Source: Legionella brunensis (GTDB lineage Bacteria > Pseudomonadota > Gammaproteobacteria > Legionellales > Legionellaceae). Taken from it: a stretch of 64,000 nt of DNA. The stretch's first letter is position 1. Each line of letters starts with the position of its first letter. Shown here one piece after another: positions 17,021 through 27,151 of this stretch. The notes under the pieces were generated by a model. It was not told where the DNA came from. It did not search any database and was given only the letters and a program-made list of their open reading frames with translations. The position numbers and the translations under genes were made by a program. Location: assembly GCF_001467025.1 (NCBI RefSeq), contig NZ_LNXV01000034.1, positions 1-64,000 of the forward strand. Direction: 5' to 3'.

Positions 17021-17776
17021 TTAAAAATTAAAGAGTTGCCCCTGAGTAACAAAACCGAGAAAACCATCTTTTTCAGCCTCAGGTAATTTTCCCTGATTAT
17101 AATGATATAACCACATCTTTTTTTTAATTTTACTATCCAATGTTCTTAGATCGCTATAATGAGCATGCTGCCCACTTGCTTGTTCCGAAATTTCACAGTC
17201 GTTAAAAATGAGATCCACTTTCTCATAAATTGGCAGTAAAGATTCACGATGTAATCTCGTATCTGTACTGATAAAAATTGACTTCGTATCCCCTTCAATT
17301 AATAAACCATAGCTCGGTAGCAACTTATGGTTATTAAAGGTGTGGTACGTTTTAATGAGTTGGAATAAATGATTTTCCCAAGTAAAACAATTATTATCGA
17401 TAGGCATTACCTCAAAGAATGTTTCTAAGCCAGCTTGCTCATTTTCCAAGGACATCATTCCACCTGATAACACATTTTGCCACAATTTATGAACCAGATC
17501 GGGACTGGTATATAATGCCGGTATCTTTTTTTCAATAAAAAATTTCGAGAACCCCAACCATTCCAGACCACCGGCATGATCGGCATGCAAATGGCTAACA
17601 TAAACAGCCTCTATATCCGTATGACTATAACCTTGTGCGTAAAGAGAGTGTCGAATATCACTTCCACAATCAATCAAGAATTTACGGCTTGACTTGCTTT
17701 CAAGCAACATGTTTGAATGAAATTTGTCTTTGCCCACTGTCAGGGCAGATGATACTCCTAAAAATAAAAGTTTCAT
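17021..17776 (-). CDS. Metallo-beta-lactamase-fold hydrolase (RNase Z-like)
   Basis: A 251-aa enzyme with the zinc-binding HLHADHAGG motif (about residues 62-70), an upstream LIDCGSD strand, and later metal sites (STDTR, NDCE, YSDL and HYNQ). The layout is that of RNase Z/ElaC-like or phosphodiesterase-like MBL proteins without the long exosite arm. The substrate is unknown. It follows the patatin gene by 18 bp in the same direction, so the two are probably one operon. Confidence 0.8.
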   Translation of the reverse strand: MKLLFLGVSSALTVGKDKFHSNMLLESKSSRKFLIDCGSDIRHSLYAQGYSHTDIEAVYVSHLHADHAGGLEWLGFSKFFIEKKIPALYTSPDLVHKLWQNVLSGGMMSLENEQAGLETFFEVMPIDNNCFTWENHLFQLIKTYHTFNNHKLLPSYGLLIEGDTKSIFISTDTRLHRESLLPIYEKVDLIFNDCEISEQASGQHAHYSDLRTLDSKIKKKMWLYHYNQGKLPEAEKDGFLGFVTQGQLFNF

Positions 17777-17794
17777 CGTTAATCCTTTCGTTGG

Positions 17795-18814
17795 TTAAAG
17801 GTACTCATTAATATCAATACTTGATTTTTTACCAATATGGTGAAAATTGGCTTTCAACCATTTTTCTCCTTCATGACGCCCCTCTTCAAACAAGCGACTA
17901 ATAAACTCCCAGGAGGGATTTAATTTGCTGGCAACAGAGTAAGACTGCATAGTCACATCCGCACGAATAGCATGAATGTAGACTCGCTTCATCTTTTTTC
18001 TATACCTCTCTTTTATCCAGCCATCATCAAGCATTTTACTCACAAATGCCACAGCCCTCATTTCGCGCAATAAAGAGGAGTTAAAACTTATTTCTCCCAT
18101 GCGATTTAAAATATCTGTGGCCGTATTTGGAACCTGCTCACGATAAATAGGATTAATATGCAGAATCAAAATATCATTGCATGGTGAATGATAAATCAAA
18201 GGATAAAGCGCTGGATTCCCCATATAGCCACCATCCCAATAATAATCATTACCAACCTTCACTGCGGCAAACATTGTAGGGATACAGGCAGAAGCCATGA
18301 TAGTAGCAACCGATAACTCTTTATTCTCAAAGATTTTAATCTTACCTGTTTTTACATTCGTTGCAGAAATAAACACTTTTAAAGTCTTGGACGCTTTGAT
18401 TCTTTCAAAGTCGATATTGCTTTCTAAAATATTTCTTAATGGATTTAAATCAAAAGGGTTTAATTGGGAAGGGGCAAAAATTTTGCTTAAAAAATCAAAC
18501 CATAAAAAGGATAGAGATTGCTCAGATTTTATGCCTAATAGCGCTTCTAAAGGAGTACGTTTAATGGGATTATAATACTCTCCAACCTTACTCACTGTTT
18601 GCCAAAACTTATATAGGGATTCACGAGCCCCGTCATTACCTCCCGTTAATAGGCCATGCGCTAATATTGCAGCATTCATTGCTCCAGCACTTGTTGCTGA
18701 AATAGCATCAATTTCAATGCGGCCATCCTCTAGAAGCTTATCAAGAATCCCCCAAGCAAGAGCACCATGTGCCCCTCCTCCTTGTAAAGCAAGTGTGATT
18801 ACTTTCTTAGCCAT
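17795..18814 (-). CDS. Patatin-like phospholipase
   Basis: A 339-aa lipid acyl hydrolase. It shows the oxyanion-hole GGGAHG (12-17), the nucleophile elbow ATSAG (Ser42; the first Gly of GxSxG is Ala) and the catalytic Asp in WDGGYMGNP (Asp194). It has no signal peptide. Patatins are widespread in Legionella, and several are Dot/Icm effectors that cut host phospholipids; others are ordinary bacterial enzymes. Its pairing with the MBL hydrolase speaks for a bacterial metabolic role, though not decisively. Confidence 0.88.
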   Translation of the reverse strand: MAKKVITLALQGGGAHGALAWGILDKLLEDGRIEIDAISATSAGAMNAAILAHGLLTGGNDGARESLYKFWQTVSKVGEYYNPIKRTPLEALLGIKSEQSLSFLWFDFLSKIFAPSQLNPFDLNPLRNILESNIDFERIKASKTLKVFISATNVKTGKIKIFENKELSVATIMASACIPTMFAAVKVGNDYYWDGGYMGNPALYPLIYHSPCNDILILHINPIYREQVPNTATDILNRMGEISFNSSLLREMRAVAFVSKMLDDGWIKERYRKKMKRVYIHAIRADVTMQSYSVASKLNPSWEFISRLFEEGRHEGEKWLKANFHHIGKKSSIDINEYL

Positions 18815-18991
18815 ATTAGCTATTCCATTGCCTAGAGATATTCAATTGCAATTTTCTTTAGTATAGATTCTTGGATACACAATGAAACCATTTAGTTCAA
18901 TATCTAGACAATAAATTGTGAGTGTCATTTGCACTTTACAGTTGAAAAGACCAATATTATTTAATGATCGTCTAAATATAGATCAGCTAAA

Positions 18992-21100
18992 ATGAAGGGA
19001 AGGCTATATAAAAAATCCCAAGCGGGAGGCTTTAAAGTCAGCATTCACGTAAGCATAATTACTTTATTTGTATTGCTGTTAAGCTTGGTTGGATTCTCCA
19101 TCATTGGTCTTCAATACTATGCTTTGAATAAAATTCTTAGCTCAAGTGCCAAGCATTTGATTGAACAAACTTCATTACTGGTGAAAGAACGCCTTCTTTA
19201 TTATCTGCTTCCTTTATCCCATGATCTTATGGAAATCAAAAATATGGTGGATTACGGTATTGTTGACCCCGAGAATACAAAACAATTTGATCTTTTCTTG
19301 ATGGAATCTATTCAACATAGCGATGAAATATTTATGGTCTATTATGGTACAGCCGCAGGAGATTTTTATGGTGTCGACCGGGAAAAACAAGGGATTATTG
19401 GCTTAAATCATATCGTTAACTCACAAAAACCACCCTCAAAAATTCGCTATGAGTATGATAAGGACGGGCATTTGCTTAGCCAACATTCACTTTCGCAAGC
19501 ATATGATCCACGCCCACGCCCCTGGTATCAACAAGCAATTAGAGCCGGGAAACCTGTCTGGACTGACATCTATCCTTTTTATTTATTTGGTAAGGGTAGC
19601 CCTTCTACACCAGGTATCACTGCTGCTGCTCCCATTTATGACGATCATAATCAATTAAAAGGAGTCATTGCTCTGGATTTGACAATAGAAAGCTTACAGT
19701 ACTTTATTCAAAATTTAGAAGTGACTAAAAACACAATTATCTACATTATCAATGAGAAGAAGCAGGTTATCGCTTATCGTGACAACAACTATAAAAAAGA
19801 CATACGTGGACAGATTTTGTTACCGGAAATGAGTAAACATTTTCCCTCGTTTCCCGCCAATAAAGCCCCCCCGCAATTTTTAGTAACCTCTTATCGAGAT
19901 AAGGGGCAAGACTTTTTTTTAGCCTATCAGACCATTAGTAATAAAGAAACCAACTCCTTGTGGCAGATTATTATTATTGTTCCTGCTAATGATATTCTAG
20001 CGCCACTTAAATCAGTCAGTATCCATAACTTTCTATTAACCCTCCTTATTCTTTTTCTAGGAATTTTAATTGTTCGCTATATTTCTCAAAAAATCTCACG
20101 CCCTATTATCTACCTGGCAAAAGAAGCCAAAGAAATTACTAGACTGGATCTTACTCCTCGTCCTCTGCTTAAAACGATTATCAGAGAAATTAGTTATATG
20201 GATAAAAGCTTGAAGGCAGTACGCTCCAGTTTGACCTCATTTCAACGTTACGTTCCAAGTTCATTAGTGAAAAAATTAATGCGCAGCGGAAAAATTGCCA
20301 AGGTAGGAGGAGAGAGTCAAGATATCACCATCTTATTTTCGGATATCAAAGATTTCACAAAATTGGCAGAAGAAACAGAGCCTAAACAATTAATGACTTA
20401 TCTGTCTGAGTATTTTCAATTAATGACAGAAACCGTAATCCAACACCAAGGAACCCTGGATAAATATATTGGTGATGCCGTTATGGCCATTTGGAATGCG
20501 CCCACTCTTGATCGCCATCACGCGCTTCACGCCTGCCAAACAGCAGTATGCATGATAGAACGCGTGAAGGAATTGAATCAAAAAAATCAAGGGATTGGCT
20601 TTCCTAACTTTTCAATACGAATAGGAATTAACTCTGGCGAGGCAGTCATTGGTAATGTCGGCTCAGAAGATAGGCTTAGTTTTACTGCTTTAGGAGACAC
20701 TGTTAATTTGGCGAATCGCCTAGAAGGCATTAATAAGATATACCATACCCAGATCATAATTACCCAATCCACTTTCAAACAGGTTGAAAACTCGTTTGTT
20801 TTTCGTTTACTTGATGAAGTCGCAATGCGAGGAAAGCAAGTGAGCACCACCATTTATGAATTAATAACCGAACCTAATATCCCTAATTTGGCACAACATA
20901 AGGAAGAATTTGCGTTGGCTTTTGCCAAGTATCAAAGTGGTGATTGGATAGAAAGTTTAAAATTATTTGAAAACCTCACACCAGCATACAATGGGGATGC
21001 TCTAGCTTTAATTTATATTAATCGCTGCCAAGATTTAATCAATTCCCCACCGACTTACTGGGATGGTATTTGGCGACCTTACCAAGATAAACCCTCTTAA
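18992..21100 (+). CDS. Membrane class III adenylate cyclase with Cache and HAMP domains
   Basis: A 702-aa receptor cyclase. An N-terminal membrane segment (about 15-40) is followed by a periplasmic Cache sensor (about 45-340, with RPRPWYQQAI and GVIALDLTI), a second membrane segment (about 345-365), a HAMP-like linker (SRPIIYLAKEAKEITRLDL), and a cyclase domain with metal ligands Asp451 and Asp495, the adenine-selecting Lys491 (DKYIGD) and LGDTVNLANRLE. A short tail has a TPR-like look. It should make cAMP in response to an external small ligand. Confidence 0.92.
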   Translation: MKGRLYKKSQAGGFKVSIHVSIITLFVLLLSLVGFSIIGLQYYALNKILSSSAKHLIEQTSLLVKERLLYYLLPLSHDLMEIKNMVDYGIVDPENTKQFDLFLMESIQHSDEIFMVYYGTAAGDFYGVDREKQGIIGLNHIVNSQKPPSKIRYEYDKDGHLLSQHSLSQAYDPRPRPWYQQAIRAGKPVWTDIYPFYLFGKGSPSTPGITAAAPIYDDHNQLKGVIALDLTIESLQYFIQNLEVTKNTIIYIINEKKQVIAYRDNNYKKDIRGQILLPEMSKHFPSFPANKAPPQFLVTSYRDKGQDFFLAYQTISNKETNSLWQIIIIVPANDILAPLKSVSIHNFLLTLLILFLGILIVRYISQKISRPIIYLAKEAKEITRLDLTPRPLLKTIIREISYMDKSLKAVRSSLTSFQRYVPSSLVKKLMRSGKIAKVGGESQDITILFSDIKDFTKLAEETEPKQLMTYLSEYFQLMTETVIQHQGTLDKYIGDAVMAIWNAPTLDRHHALHACQTAVCMIERVKELNQKNQGIGFPNFSIRIGINSGEAVIGNVGSEDRLSFTALGDTVNLANRLEGINKIYHTQIIITQSTFKQVENSFVFRLLDEVAMRGKQVSTTIYELITEPNIPNLAQHKEEFALAFAKYQSGDWIESLKLFENLTPAYNGDALALIYINRCQDLINSPPTYWDGIWRPYQDKPS

Positions 21101-21117
21101 ACTTCTAGTATAAAACT

Positions 21118-21987
21118 CTAGTTACTTTGCTTACTATCAGTTTGACCAAGCTCTTTTTTGGATAAAAAAGACAGCATTGAATCGAGCATTCTAACGCTCA
21201 GTATGCGTTTTAAAAATGTAAACAGATGGGCTGGAAAAGTAACTCGATATCTTGCCTTTGGGGCTTTAGACTCAATGGCATGCACTAATTTCTTAATCAC
21301 AGCGTCTGTTTTGCGAGTAAAAATGGATTGATTTTTATTTTGACGATAGTCGCCAAGCATCATGTGATATTGCACCTGAAAATGGCTTTTCTCACTATCA
21401 ATTTTCTTCAAAGAATGATCGATCACATTATCCCTAAAACGGCTTTCAATAGGACCAGGTACAATAGTGATTACTTTTATCCCTGATGGCTTAAGTTCAA
21501 GACGCAGTGTATCACTCAACCCCTCTACAGCATATTTTGAAGCATTATAGGCTCCGCGAAAAGGCATACTAATTACACCTAAAATTGAGCTGATATTAAT
21601 GATGCGTCCATGGCCTTGTTTGCGCATGACAGGTATTGCCAAACGAGTTAGATCCATGAGACCAAAAACATTGGTTTCAAATTGCGAACGCATAACATCA
21701 CGAGAGACATCCTCTAAAGCTCCTGCCTGACCATAACCGGCATTATTAATTAGGATATCTAAACGTCCATTTGTTTTTTTGATGATAGCGTAAAAAGCCA
21801 AAGTAATCGAATGCGTGTCATCCATATTCATCTGCACTGCCTCAAGCCCCAAAGCTTTTAATTTTTTTACGTCCTCTTCCTTGCGACATGCAGCAAAAAC
21901 CTGATGCCCCCGTTGTGACAAAGCGAGTGCTGCGTCATAGCCTATACCAGTTGAACAGCCGGTAATTAAAATGACTTGAGGTTTCAT
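21118..21987 (-). CDS. Short-chain dehydrogenase/reductase
   Basis: A classical SDR of 289 aa: the Rossmann motif TGCSTGIG (9-16), NNAG (81-84), catalytic Ser near 133, Tyr147 and Lys151 (YNASK). The Arg in ACRKEED at the end of strand 2 favours NADPH. The C-terminal extension (about 220-289, basic) resembles retinol/steroid dehydrogenase-like SDRs. Substrate is unknown. It is convergent with the adenylate cyclase gene. Confidence 0.9.
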   Translation of the reverse strand: MKPQVILITGCSTGIGYDAALALSQRGHQVFAACRKEEDVKKLKALGLEAVQMNMDDTHSITLAFYAIIKKTNGRLDILINNAGYGQAGALEDVSRDVMRSQFETNVFGLMDLTRLAIPVMRKQGHGRIINISSILGVISMPFRGAYNASKYAVEGLSDTLRLELKPSGIKVITIVPGPIESRFRDNVIDHSLKKIDSEKSHFQVQYHMMLGDYRQNKNQSIFTRKTDAVIKKLVHAIESKAPKARYRVTFPAHLFTFLKRILSVRMLDSMLSFLSKKELGQTDSKQSN

Positions 21988-22073
21988 AAATTTTTACCGT
22001 TCTATTTATAAGAATTCTTATATTAGCAATAGATGGTATTATATGCATTATTTTGTACTTTATGCTTTTCCCT

Positions 22074-22748
22074 ATGGTCAAACACCAGCTTGAAATTGAT
22101 GGAATTTTGATAGAAGTCTTAAGAAAACCAATAAAAAATATGCACTTGCGTATTTACCCACCCGATGGTCAGGTTAAAGTGAGTGCCCCTCTTAAGTTTC
22201 GCCTAGAAACAATACGAAAACAAGTTGAAGCACGACTTGATTGGATTCATAACCAACGAAAGCGCTTAAAAATACCACAACCTACCTTTACAGTAGGGGA
22301 CTCATGCGATTTTTTAGGCAAGTCCTACCCCTTATTGATCGAAGAAAATCTGCGCTCTGGTGTCATTTTTGACGGTAGCTTTATTCAATGCCGCATAAAA
22401 CCACAGGCCACTTTGGCAGAAAAAAAACAACTCGTGGATAGGTGGTATCGCCAAGAAATGAAAAAATTATTACCCGCACTCATTGATAAATGGCAGCCGA
22501 TCCTTGGTGTAGACGTGAAAGCTTGGGGCATAAAAACCATGAACACCCGTTGGGGTTCGTGTAATATTCATGCACGGCGTATTTGGCTCAATTTACGCTT
22601 AATAAGAAAGCCATTATCCTGTTTAGAATATGTCTTGGTTCATGAAATGGTACACCTTCTGGAAACCAATCACAGCAAGCGATTTTACGCGTTAATGGAC
22701 AAATTTTTGCCTGATTGGCGATATCAACAAATATTACTAGAGAGCTAG
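22074..22748 (+). CDS. YgjP-like metallopeptidase-fold protein (DUF45)
   Basis: From ATG 22074 the protein is 224 aa (ATG 22062 is an alternative, neither with a strong ribosome site). It has the family's WGSC motif and zinc-binding HEMVH (190-194) with ETNHSKRF following. DUF45/YgjP proteins have the minigluzincin fold; their substrates are poorly known. It is followed 72 bp later by the dioxygenase gene in the same direction. Confidence 0.88.
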   Translation: MVKHQLEIDGILIEVLRKPIKNMHLRIYPPDGQVKVSAPLKFRLETIRKQVEARLDWIHNQRKRLKIPQPTFTVGDSCDFLGKSYPLLIEENLRSGVIFDGSFIQCRIKPQATLAEKKQLVDRWYRQEMKKLLPALIDKWQPILGVDVKAWGIKTMNTRWGSCNIHARRIWLNLRLIRKPLSCLEYVLVHEMVHLLETNHSKRFYALMDKFLPDWRYQQILLES

Positions 22749-22820
22749 GGTTCGATGTCATTAGTCATAGAGTTTAACCATATCCCCAATACTACCCGCA
22801 AATTTTCGAGAGTATAATAA

Positions 22821-23423
22821 ATGAGCGATAACAATAGATTGATAGAGGATATTTATCAACTGGGATTCCATATCATTGATAATTTTTTGCCCCTCCAGCA
22901 TTTTCAATCCCTACAAACGACTGCAAAATCTCTTGCTGCCGAAGGCCAATTTAGAAGCGCTAAAATTGGGCGTCAGCAGCAAGCTGCTCACAATTATACA
23001 GTTAGAACGGATCAAATTTGTTGGGTTGATGAATATCAGGAAAATCCAGCAATCCATACCTATTTAACAAAAATTAATGATATTGCAGCCACACTTAACC
23101 AATCTTTGTTTTTAGGTCTTGTGGACTTTGAAACTCATTTTGCCATTTATAAACCCGGTTCTTTTTATAAAAAACACATCGACCAATTTAAAACCACACA
23201 AGATAGGCGTATTTCTTGTGTCTTTTATTTAAACGATACCTGGGAAGAAGCTTTTGGGGGCGAATTAAAACTTTATGACCGCAATGATGATTATCTTTCA
23301 AGCATCATACCTATTGGCAATCGCTTTATTTGTTTCATTAGTGATTTGCCTCATGAAGTATGCCAAACCAAAAAGACACGTTACAGCATTGCAGGCTGGA
23401 TGAAAACAAGAGCCTTTAGGTAA
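22821..23423 (+). CDS. 2-oxoglutarate/Fe(II) dioxygenase, prolyl-4-hydroxylase type
   Basis: A 200-aa protein of the SM-20/PHD-like group. The iron ligands His119, Asp121 and His178 and the 2-oxoglutarate Arg187 are all visible (YKKHIDQF; DLPHEV; TRYSIAGW). Related bacterial enzymes hydroxylate proline in translation factor EF-Tu (Pseudomonas PPHD); the target here is not known. No signal peptide, so cytoplasmic. Confidence 0.9.
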   Translation: MSDNNRLIEDIYQLGFHIIDNFLPLQHFQSLQTTAKSLAAEGQFRSAKIGRQQQAAHNYTVRTDQICWVDEYQENPAIHTYLTKINDIAATLNQSLFLGLVDFETHFAIYKPGSFYKKHIDQFKTTQDRRISCVFYLNDTWEEAFGGELKLYDRNDDYLSSIIPIGNRFICFISDLPHEVCQTKKTRYSIAGWMKTRAFR

Positions 23424-23501
23424 TTTTTTTATCGACTAGTCATCCTCGTTACTAGAAGACATAGGATGACCTTTTGATCGCAGCCAAACTCTGATTTTCC
23501 T

Positions 23502-25160
23502 CTAAATGCTACTGGTTAAATTACCCAACTTATCAGTTAATTTTACATTCTCTGAGTAGTCAACAGGACAATCGATCAAAACAATCTCATTGCTTGCTAA
23601 TGCAGACTTTAAAGTTGGCAATAATTCATCGGCAGACTTAATACTATGGGCTTGAATACCGAAACTCTGTGCATATTGGATAAAATCAGGGTTAGTAAAT
23701 GTCACATGAGCGGAATGCCCAAATTCCAAATTTTGTTTCCATTGAATAAGACCATAGGCTTCATCACGCCAAATTAAAATGACAAAGGGAATTTTTTCTC
23801 GTTTTGCCGTTTCAATTTCTTGTGAATTCATGAGAAATGAACCATCCCCCATAACAGCTACCACATGCCTTTCTGGATGCACCAATTTGGCAGCAATGGC
23901 TCCTGGTAAAGTAAATCCCATGGTTGCCAGGCTATTGGAAATAATACAAGTATTAGATTGATAACAAGGATATAGACGTGCCATCCACATTTTTAGCGCA
24001 CCTGTATCACAAAGAACAATGTCTGATTTCCCCATCGCTTTGCGTAGATCGGCAATGATTCGTTGTGGTTTCACCGGAAAAGAATCATCTTTTTCATGAT
24101 CTGTAATTTCTTTCTCTAACATAGCGCGCAAAGAGCGCATCTCTTTGGATAAGTGCTCACGAGGCTTTATCTCTTTTGCTAATGCATCCAAACATGCGGT
24201 AATGCTACCTTCAATACCGACTTCTAAAATATAGTTAGTATCCACTTCGGCAACAGTACCATGAATATGAATAATTTTTTTATCATTCACTGGATTCCAA
24301 GATTTAGGCGAATACTCTACTAAATCGTAACCTACAGTAATGACAACGTCGGCTTCATCAAAACCAAAATTACTGTAATCATGCCGCATAAAACCAATGG
24401 TTCCAATTGCCATAGGATCATCTGCTGATACCACCCCCTTGGCCATGAATGTTGTTGCGACAGGGATTTTAGTCTGTTTAACAAAGCGTGTTAGAGCTTC
24501 TTCTGCTTTATGGCGATAAACACCTGCCCCAGCAAGAATGATCACTTTTTTAGCCTCATTAATACAAGTCGCTGCTTTCTTGATTTGCCCAAGATTAGGC
24601 ATTGTTTGTTTAGGTAATTGGGGCTTTAAAGGAATACTAGTCGTTGTTTGTGCAGCTACATCTTCTGGAAGAATTAAAGCAACAGCACCAGTACGTTCAG
24701 ATTGAGCTAATTTAAACGCTTTACGAACTAACTCCGAGGTAACAGAAGGCAATGAGATCATTGCATTCCATTTGGTCACTGGAGCGAATAAGCGATTTAA
24801 GTCAATAATTTGATGTGACTCTTTATTTAAACGATCTAACGAGGCCTGCGCAGCAATTGCTACTAAAGGAGAACTGTCCAAGTTTGCATCTGCCGTGCCT
24901 AATATGAGGTTAATCGCGCCAGGTCCTAATGTAGCAAGGCAGACTCCAGCCTTACCAGTTAATCTTCCGTAAATATCTGCCATAAATGAAGCACCCTGCT
25001 CGTGCCTAGTCAATACAAAACGAATTTTATGAGAACCTGATAGCGCTTCAATAAAATCAATGTTTTCTTCCCCAGGTAAGCCAAAAATGTACTCTACGCC
25101 TTCTTCCTCCAAACATTTAACAATCAACTGGGAGACATTTTGCGCATTTTGACTATTCAT
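23502..25160 (-). CDS. Acetolactate synthase-like thiamine diphosphate enzyme
   Basis: A 552-aa protein with the three domains of ThDP enzymes. Glu54 (RHEQGASF) activates the cofactor, and GDGSFLMNS begins the ThDP-binding motif, completed by RDEAYGLI. It is closest in pattern to catabolic acetolactate synthase (AlsS/BudB), which makes 2-acetolactate from two pyruvates without FAD control. No alsD decarboxylase and no small regulatory subunit lie nearby, so pathway assignment is open. Start ATG is at 25160. Confidence 0.85.
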   Translation of the reverse strand: MNSQNAQNVSQLIVKCLEEEGVEYIFGLPGEENIDFIEALSGSHKIRFVLTRHEQGASFMADIYGRLTGKAGVCLATLGPGAINLILGTADANLDSSPLVAIAAQASLDRLNKESHQIIDLNRLFAPVTKWNAMISLPSVTSELVRKAFKLAQSERTGAVALILPEDVAAQTTTSIPLKPQLPKQTMPNLGQIKKAATCINEAKKVIILAGAGVYRHKAEEALTRFVKQTKIPVATTFMAKGVVSADDPMAIGTIGFMRHDYSNFGFDEADVVITVGYDLVEYSPKSWNPVNDKKIIHIHGTVAEVDTNYILEVGIEGSITACLDALAKEIKPREHLSKEMRSLRAMLEKEITDHEKDDSFPVKPQRIIADLRKAMGKSDIVLCDTGALKMWMARLYPCYQSNTCIISNSLATMGFTLPGAIAAKLVHPERHVVAVMGDGSFLMNSQEIETAKREKIPFVILIWRDEAYGLIQWKQNLEFGHSAHVTFTNPDFIQYAQSFGIQAHSIKSADELLPTLKSALASNEIVLIDCPVDYSENVKLTDKLGNLTSSI

Positions 25161-25305
25161 AATACTTATTCCTTGTAATTGGTAGATTTAGTCGATCAGT
25201 TTTGTATATCCTCTTTTTAAGATTCTAGATGTTATAGCGAGTTTTACAAACCTCATATTTACTCACCCTACCAGATCCTTTTGTCATGTAGGTCGAATTC
25301 ACGTT

Positions 25306-25334
25306 ATTTATGCTCTTAATTTCTCGTGTATAAT
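25306..25334 (+). promoter_or_regulatory. Likely promoter of the yadGH operon
   Basis: A consensus -10 TATAAT (25329-25334) lies 28 nt before the yadG ATG; the -35 region (near 25306) is weak. The A of the start codon would lie about 20 nt from the transcription start. Confidence 0.45.
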
Positions 25335-25361
25335 GTTTTTTTTCCTTAAAACTGTCCTTTT

Positions 25362-26276
25362 ATGTACGCTCTGGAAATTAAGCAGCTACAAAAAATCTAT
25401 GCCAATGGTATTGAGGCTCTTAAGGGTATTGACTTAACCGTTAAACAAGGAGATTTTTTTGCTTTATTAGGGGCTAATGGCGCAGGAAAATCCACAACAA
25501 TTGGTTTAATTACAACATTACTAACCAAAACTTCGGGCAGCATTTATATTCACGGCTATAACCTTGATAAAAACCCAGAGTTAGCAAAATCATGCTTAGG
25601 ATTAGTACCACAAGAATTTAATCTGAATATCTTTGAAAATTGCGTACAAATCCTCATTAGCCAGGCAGGCTTTTATGGGATTGGGCGTAGAGAGGCAAAA
25701 ATAAGAGCAGAGTTGTTACTGCAACAATTAGGCTTATGGGAAAAAAGAGAGACCATTGTGCGACATTTATCTGGAGGAATGAAACGACGCCTAATGATAG
25801 CTCGCGCATTGATTCATCAACCCAAGGTTTTAATTCTTGATGAACCAACAGCCGGGGTAGATATCGAAATTCGCCGTAGCATGTGGGATTTTCTCACCCG
25901 CACAAACAAAGAAGGCACCACAATTATTTTAACGACACATTATCTTGAAGAAGCAGAACAACTTTGTAAGCATATTGCGATCATTGATCAAGGACAAATT
26001 ATTGAAAATACATCAATGAAAAGCTTATTAAAAACCTTAAATCATCAAACCTTTATCTTTAATACTATAAAACCTATCGTTGAATTGCCCCCTATGCCTC
26101 CTTTTGTTGTTACTTTAATTGATAGCAACACTTTTGAGTTGCGTGTTGACAATCAATGGTCTTTAAATGAAGTGTTTGCTGAACTAACCAAACATGGTCT
26201 TGTCATTCATAGCATGCGCAATAAGACCAACCGCTTGGAAGAACTTTTTCTGGATCTTATTAATCATGGCCATTAA
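25362..26276 (+). CDS. yadG: ABC transporter ATP-binding protein YadG
   Basis: A 304-aa ATPase with Walker A GANGAGKST (37-45), signature LSGGMKRR, Walker B LILDEP and switch TTHYLEEAE. It closely follows E. coli YadG over the whole length, including the end MRNKTNRLEELF. With YadH it forms an ABC-2 type exporter of unknown substrate (drug, lipid or polysaccharide). It overlaps yadH by 11 nt. Confidence 0.93.
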   Translation: MYALEIKQLQKIYANGIEALKGIDLTVKQGDFFALLGANGAGKSTTIGLITTLLTKTSGSIYIHGYNLDKNPELAKSCLGLVPQEFNLNIFENCVQILISQAGFYGIGRREAKIRAELLLQQLGLWEKRETIVRHLSGGMKRRLMIARALIHQPKVLILDEPTAGVDIEIRRSMWDFLTRTNKEGTTIILTTHYLEEAEQLCKHIAIIDQGQIIENTSMKSLLKTLNHQTFIFNTIKPIVELPPMPPFVVTLIDSNTFELRVDNQWSLNEVFAELTKHGLVIHSMRNKTNRLEELFLDLINHGH

Positions 26277-27039
26277 AGAACAAGTCATTGCCCTTAATAC
26301 TGTTGTAAGACGAGAGTTAGTCAGAATGTTTCGTATTGCCAGTCAGGTATTTTTACCACCAGTCATTACTACAGCGCTTTATTTTTTAATTTTTGGCAGT
26401 CTCATTGGTCAGCGGATAGGCCCTATTCAAGGGGTTGATTATTCGCAATTTATAGCTCCTGGGTTAATTATGATGTCGGTAATTACCAATGCTTACAGCA
26501 ATGTTTCAACCTCCTTGTTCAGCGTGCGCTTTCAGAAAAGTATCGAAGAAATATTGGTGAGCCCAATGCACGATGGCCTCTTACTATTGGGCTATGTCTT
26601 AGGGGGCGTCTTACGGGGATTTATCGTAGCCTTATTAGTTTTTTTAGTATCCTGCTTTTTCTTAAAAGTTGAATTTACCAATCTTGGGTTGAGTATATTC
26701 GTTGTTCTCTTAGTATCAGCTCTTTTTTCTTTGGCCGGATTTACCAATGCCATGGTGGCTCGCAATTTTGATGATGTGATGATTATTCCTACCTTCATTC
26801 TTGCTCCTCTGACTTACCTAGGGGGCGTATTTTATGCCACGAATATGCTTTCCCCGTTCTGGCGTACCGTCTCTCACTTCAACCCAATCCTTTATATGGT
26901 TAATGCGCTGCGTTATGCGATGATCGGACAACAAGAAGTAAATATACTGACTGCAATGATTGTTATTTGCATTATGGTCATTCTACTAACTGTACTGAAT
27001 ATGATCTTATTAAAGAGAGGCATAGGTTTACGAGATTAG
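26266..27039 (+). CDS. yadH: ABC-2 type permease YadH
   Basis: The start is ATG 26266 inside the end of yadG (11-nt overlap), giving 257 aa, equal to E. coli YadH. Six membrane segments are visible, with the ABC-2 motif LAPLTYLGGVFYATNML near residue 180. It is the membrane half of the YadGH exporter. Confidence 0.92.
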   Translation: MAIKEQVIALNTVVRRELVRMFRIASQVFLPPVITTALYFLIFGSLIGQRIGPIQGVDYSQFIAPGLIMMSVITNAYSNVSTSLFSVRFQKSIEEILVSPMHDGLLLLGYVLGGVLRGFIVALLVFLVSCFFLKVEFTNLGLSIFVVLLVSALFSLAGFTNAMVARNFDDVMIIPTFILAPLTYLGGVFYATNMLSPFWRTVSHFNPILYMVNALRYAMIGQQEVNILTAMIVICIMVILLTVLNMILLKRGIGLRD

Positions 27040-27151
27040 TCATAGGCACCAGGTAAGGTAAAAAATTAGACGAAACTCCAGTGGTTTTTGATTTGAAATT
27101 ATAATTTTTACTTGTTATGGTTGGCCCCATCGAATTTTTTAAGGATTAAAA

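Noticed and set aside
16824-17024. Plus-strand 66-codon frame
   Set aside because: Ser/Pro-rich composition and full overlap with a better-looking minus-strand frame suggest an antisense shadow.
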